Assembly: GCA_022843145.1 (NCBI GenBank)
Contig: JALHOF010000007.1
Location: 124,001-188,000, forward strand
DNA: 64,000 bases
Source: Hyphomicrobium sp.
GTDB lineage: Bacteria; Pseudomonadota; Alphaproteobacteria; Rhizobiales; Hyphomicrobiaceae
Direction of reading: 5' to 3'
Shown here: positions 63,588 to 64,000 of the stretch, piece by piece
Position numbering within the stretch: position 1 is the stretch's first letter
Layout of the letters: each line of letters begins with the position of its first letter
Position numbers and translations under genes: made by a program
Notes under the pieces: model-generated
The model's input: the letters and a program-made list of their open reading frames with translations, nothing else
The model's database searches: none
What the model was told of the DNA's origin: nothing

Positions 63588-64000
63588 ATGGTTGCGAGCG
63601 CAAGCCATCTCTTGATGACGACCAGCAGGGCTGCCTTCTCGGCGGCCCTGTTCCTGTGTGTGATGACAGCTGCGGCGCTACTCGGCGCAGCATCGCTCGA
63701 GGCCAAGATGCGCGAGGACAAGCTGTGGCTTCTCACGGGTGGTATGGAGCATCTGATTGACGTCGAGATTGCCGAAACCCCGCAAGAGAAGTCGCTCGGA
63801 TTGATGTACCGCACCTCGCTGGCGGAGAACCGCGGCATGCTTTTCCCCCACAATCCGCCACAGGAAGCCGCGATGTGGATGCGGAATACCTACATATCTC
63901 TCGACATGGTTTTTGTTCGTGCCGACGGCGTCATTCACCGTATCGAGACGCGCACCGAGCCGATGTCGGAGAAGATCATTTCTTCTGACGGCCCCGTGTC
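63588..64000 (+). CDS. DUF192 family exported protein (partial, cut by window end)
   Basis: The reading frame starting at ATG 63588 has an N-terminal signal-like hydrophobic segment (AAFSAALFLCVMTAAALLGAA), then a DUF192 domain: DVEIAETPQEKSLGLMYRTSL, GMLFPHNPPQEAAMWMRNTYISLDMVFV and the following IETRTEPMSE. The window ends before the stop. DUF192 proteins are small periplasmic proteins of unknown function, often next to cold-shock-domain genes in this order. It starts 8 bases after the cold-shock gene. Confidence 0.88.
   Translation, partial: MVASASHLLMTTSRAAFSAALFLCVMTAAALLGAASLEAKMREDKLWLLTGGMEHLIDVEIAETPQEKSLGLMYRTSLAENRGMLFPHNPPQEAAMWMRNTYISLDMVFVRADGVIHRIETRTEPMSEKIISSDGPV

Overview
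The window reads as a chromosomal segment of a GC-rich alphaproteobacterium, most likely of the order Hyphomicrobiales (Rhizobiales). This is inferred from the gene families and their order: separate Rieske, cytochrome b and cytochrome c1 genes of a bc1 complex; a histone-deacetylase-like gene, xseB, dxs and tlyA in one block; a tandem cold-shock-domain protein followed by a DUF192 protein; and many small conserved proteins typical of that order. I saw no phage, IS element, CRISPR array, rRNA or tRNA. The genes are packed tightly on both strands, with many ATG/GTG/TTG starts that overlap the preceding stop codon.

Layout. 1-6.5 kb: uracil-DNA glycosylase, a GyrI-like domain protein and moaB (+); a three-gene minus-strand set (exported MBL-fold hydrolase, TIGR04282 glycosyltransferase-like protein, TPR/membrane protein); ychF and a DUF3297 protein (+). 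6.5-16.7 kb: a possible DarT-like ADP-ribosyltransferase, then a minus-strand run holding apt, a zinc-ribbon protein, a hypothetical protein, mtnA, DUF6152, DUF6644 and a FucA-type class II aldolase. With mtnP at 15.8-16.7 kb these could form a methylthioadenosine (MTA) salvage route of the DHAP-shunt type. Between them lie a class D beta-lactamase, a Dph6-related ATPase, a TauE/SafE exporter and an exported intradiol dioxygenase. 16.8-21 kb: a terpene-cyclase-like toroid protein and petABC with a clear terminator. 21-25 kb: trmL, three small exported proteins resembling a reduced chaperone/subunit pair, and a YiiX-like cysteine hydrolase.

25-36.7 kb: ABC exporter, hemF, two small exported proteins, a methyltransferase, a sirtuin that probably starts at ATT, an RNA m5U methyltransferase, tlyA, DUF4399, DoxX, dxs and xseB. 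36.7-44 kb: histone-deacetylase-like amidohydrolase, SDR, a large membrane protein, an enoyl-CoA hydratase/acyl-CoA dehydrogenase pair and a Sua5-type protein. 44-53 kb: two unknown proteins, an RlpA-like protein, a CinA-type MoCF protein, an exported rhodanese, sfsA, an FkbM methyltransferase, exported MsrB and MsrA, a proline iminopeptidase and rsgA. 53-64 kb: an EF-G-like GTPase lacking the catalytic histidine, an alpha/beta hydrolase, an aspartate aminotransferase, small membrane proteins, a DMT transporter, a flavoprotein/glyoxalase pair, and the cold-shock/DUF192 pair cut by the window end.

Functional threads: MTA and adenine salvage (mtnP, apt, mtnA, aldolase), respiration (petABC), envelope and redox repair (MsrA/B, RlpA, YiiX), translation and ribosome factors (ychF, trmL, tlyA, rsgA, EF-G-like, Sua5), and several enzymes with Tat-like signals. 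Every function is assigned from sequence motifs read by eye; no database search was run.
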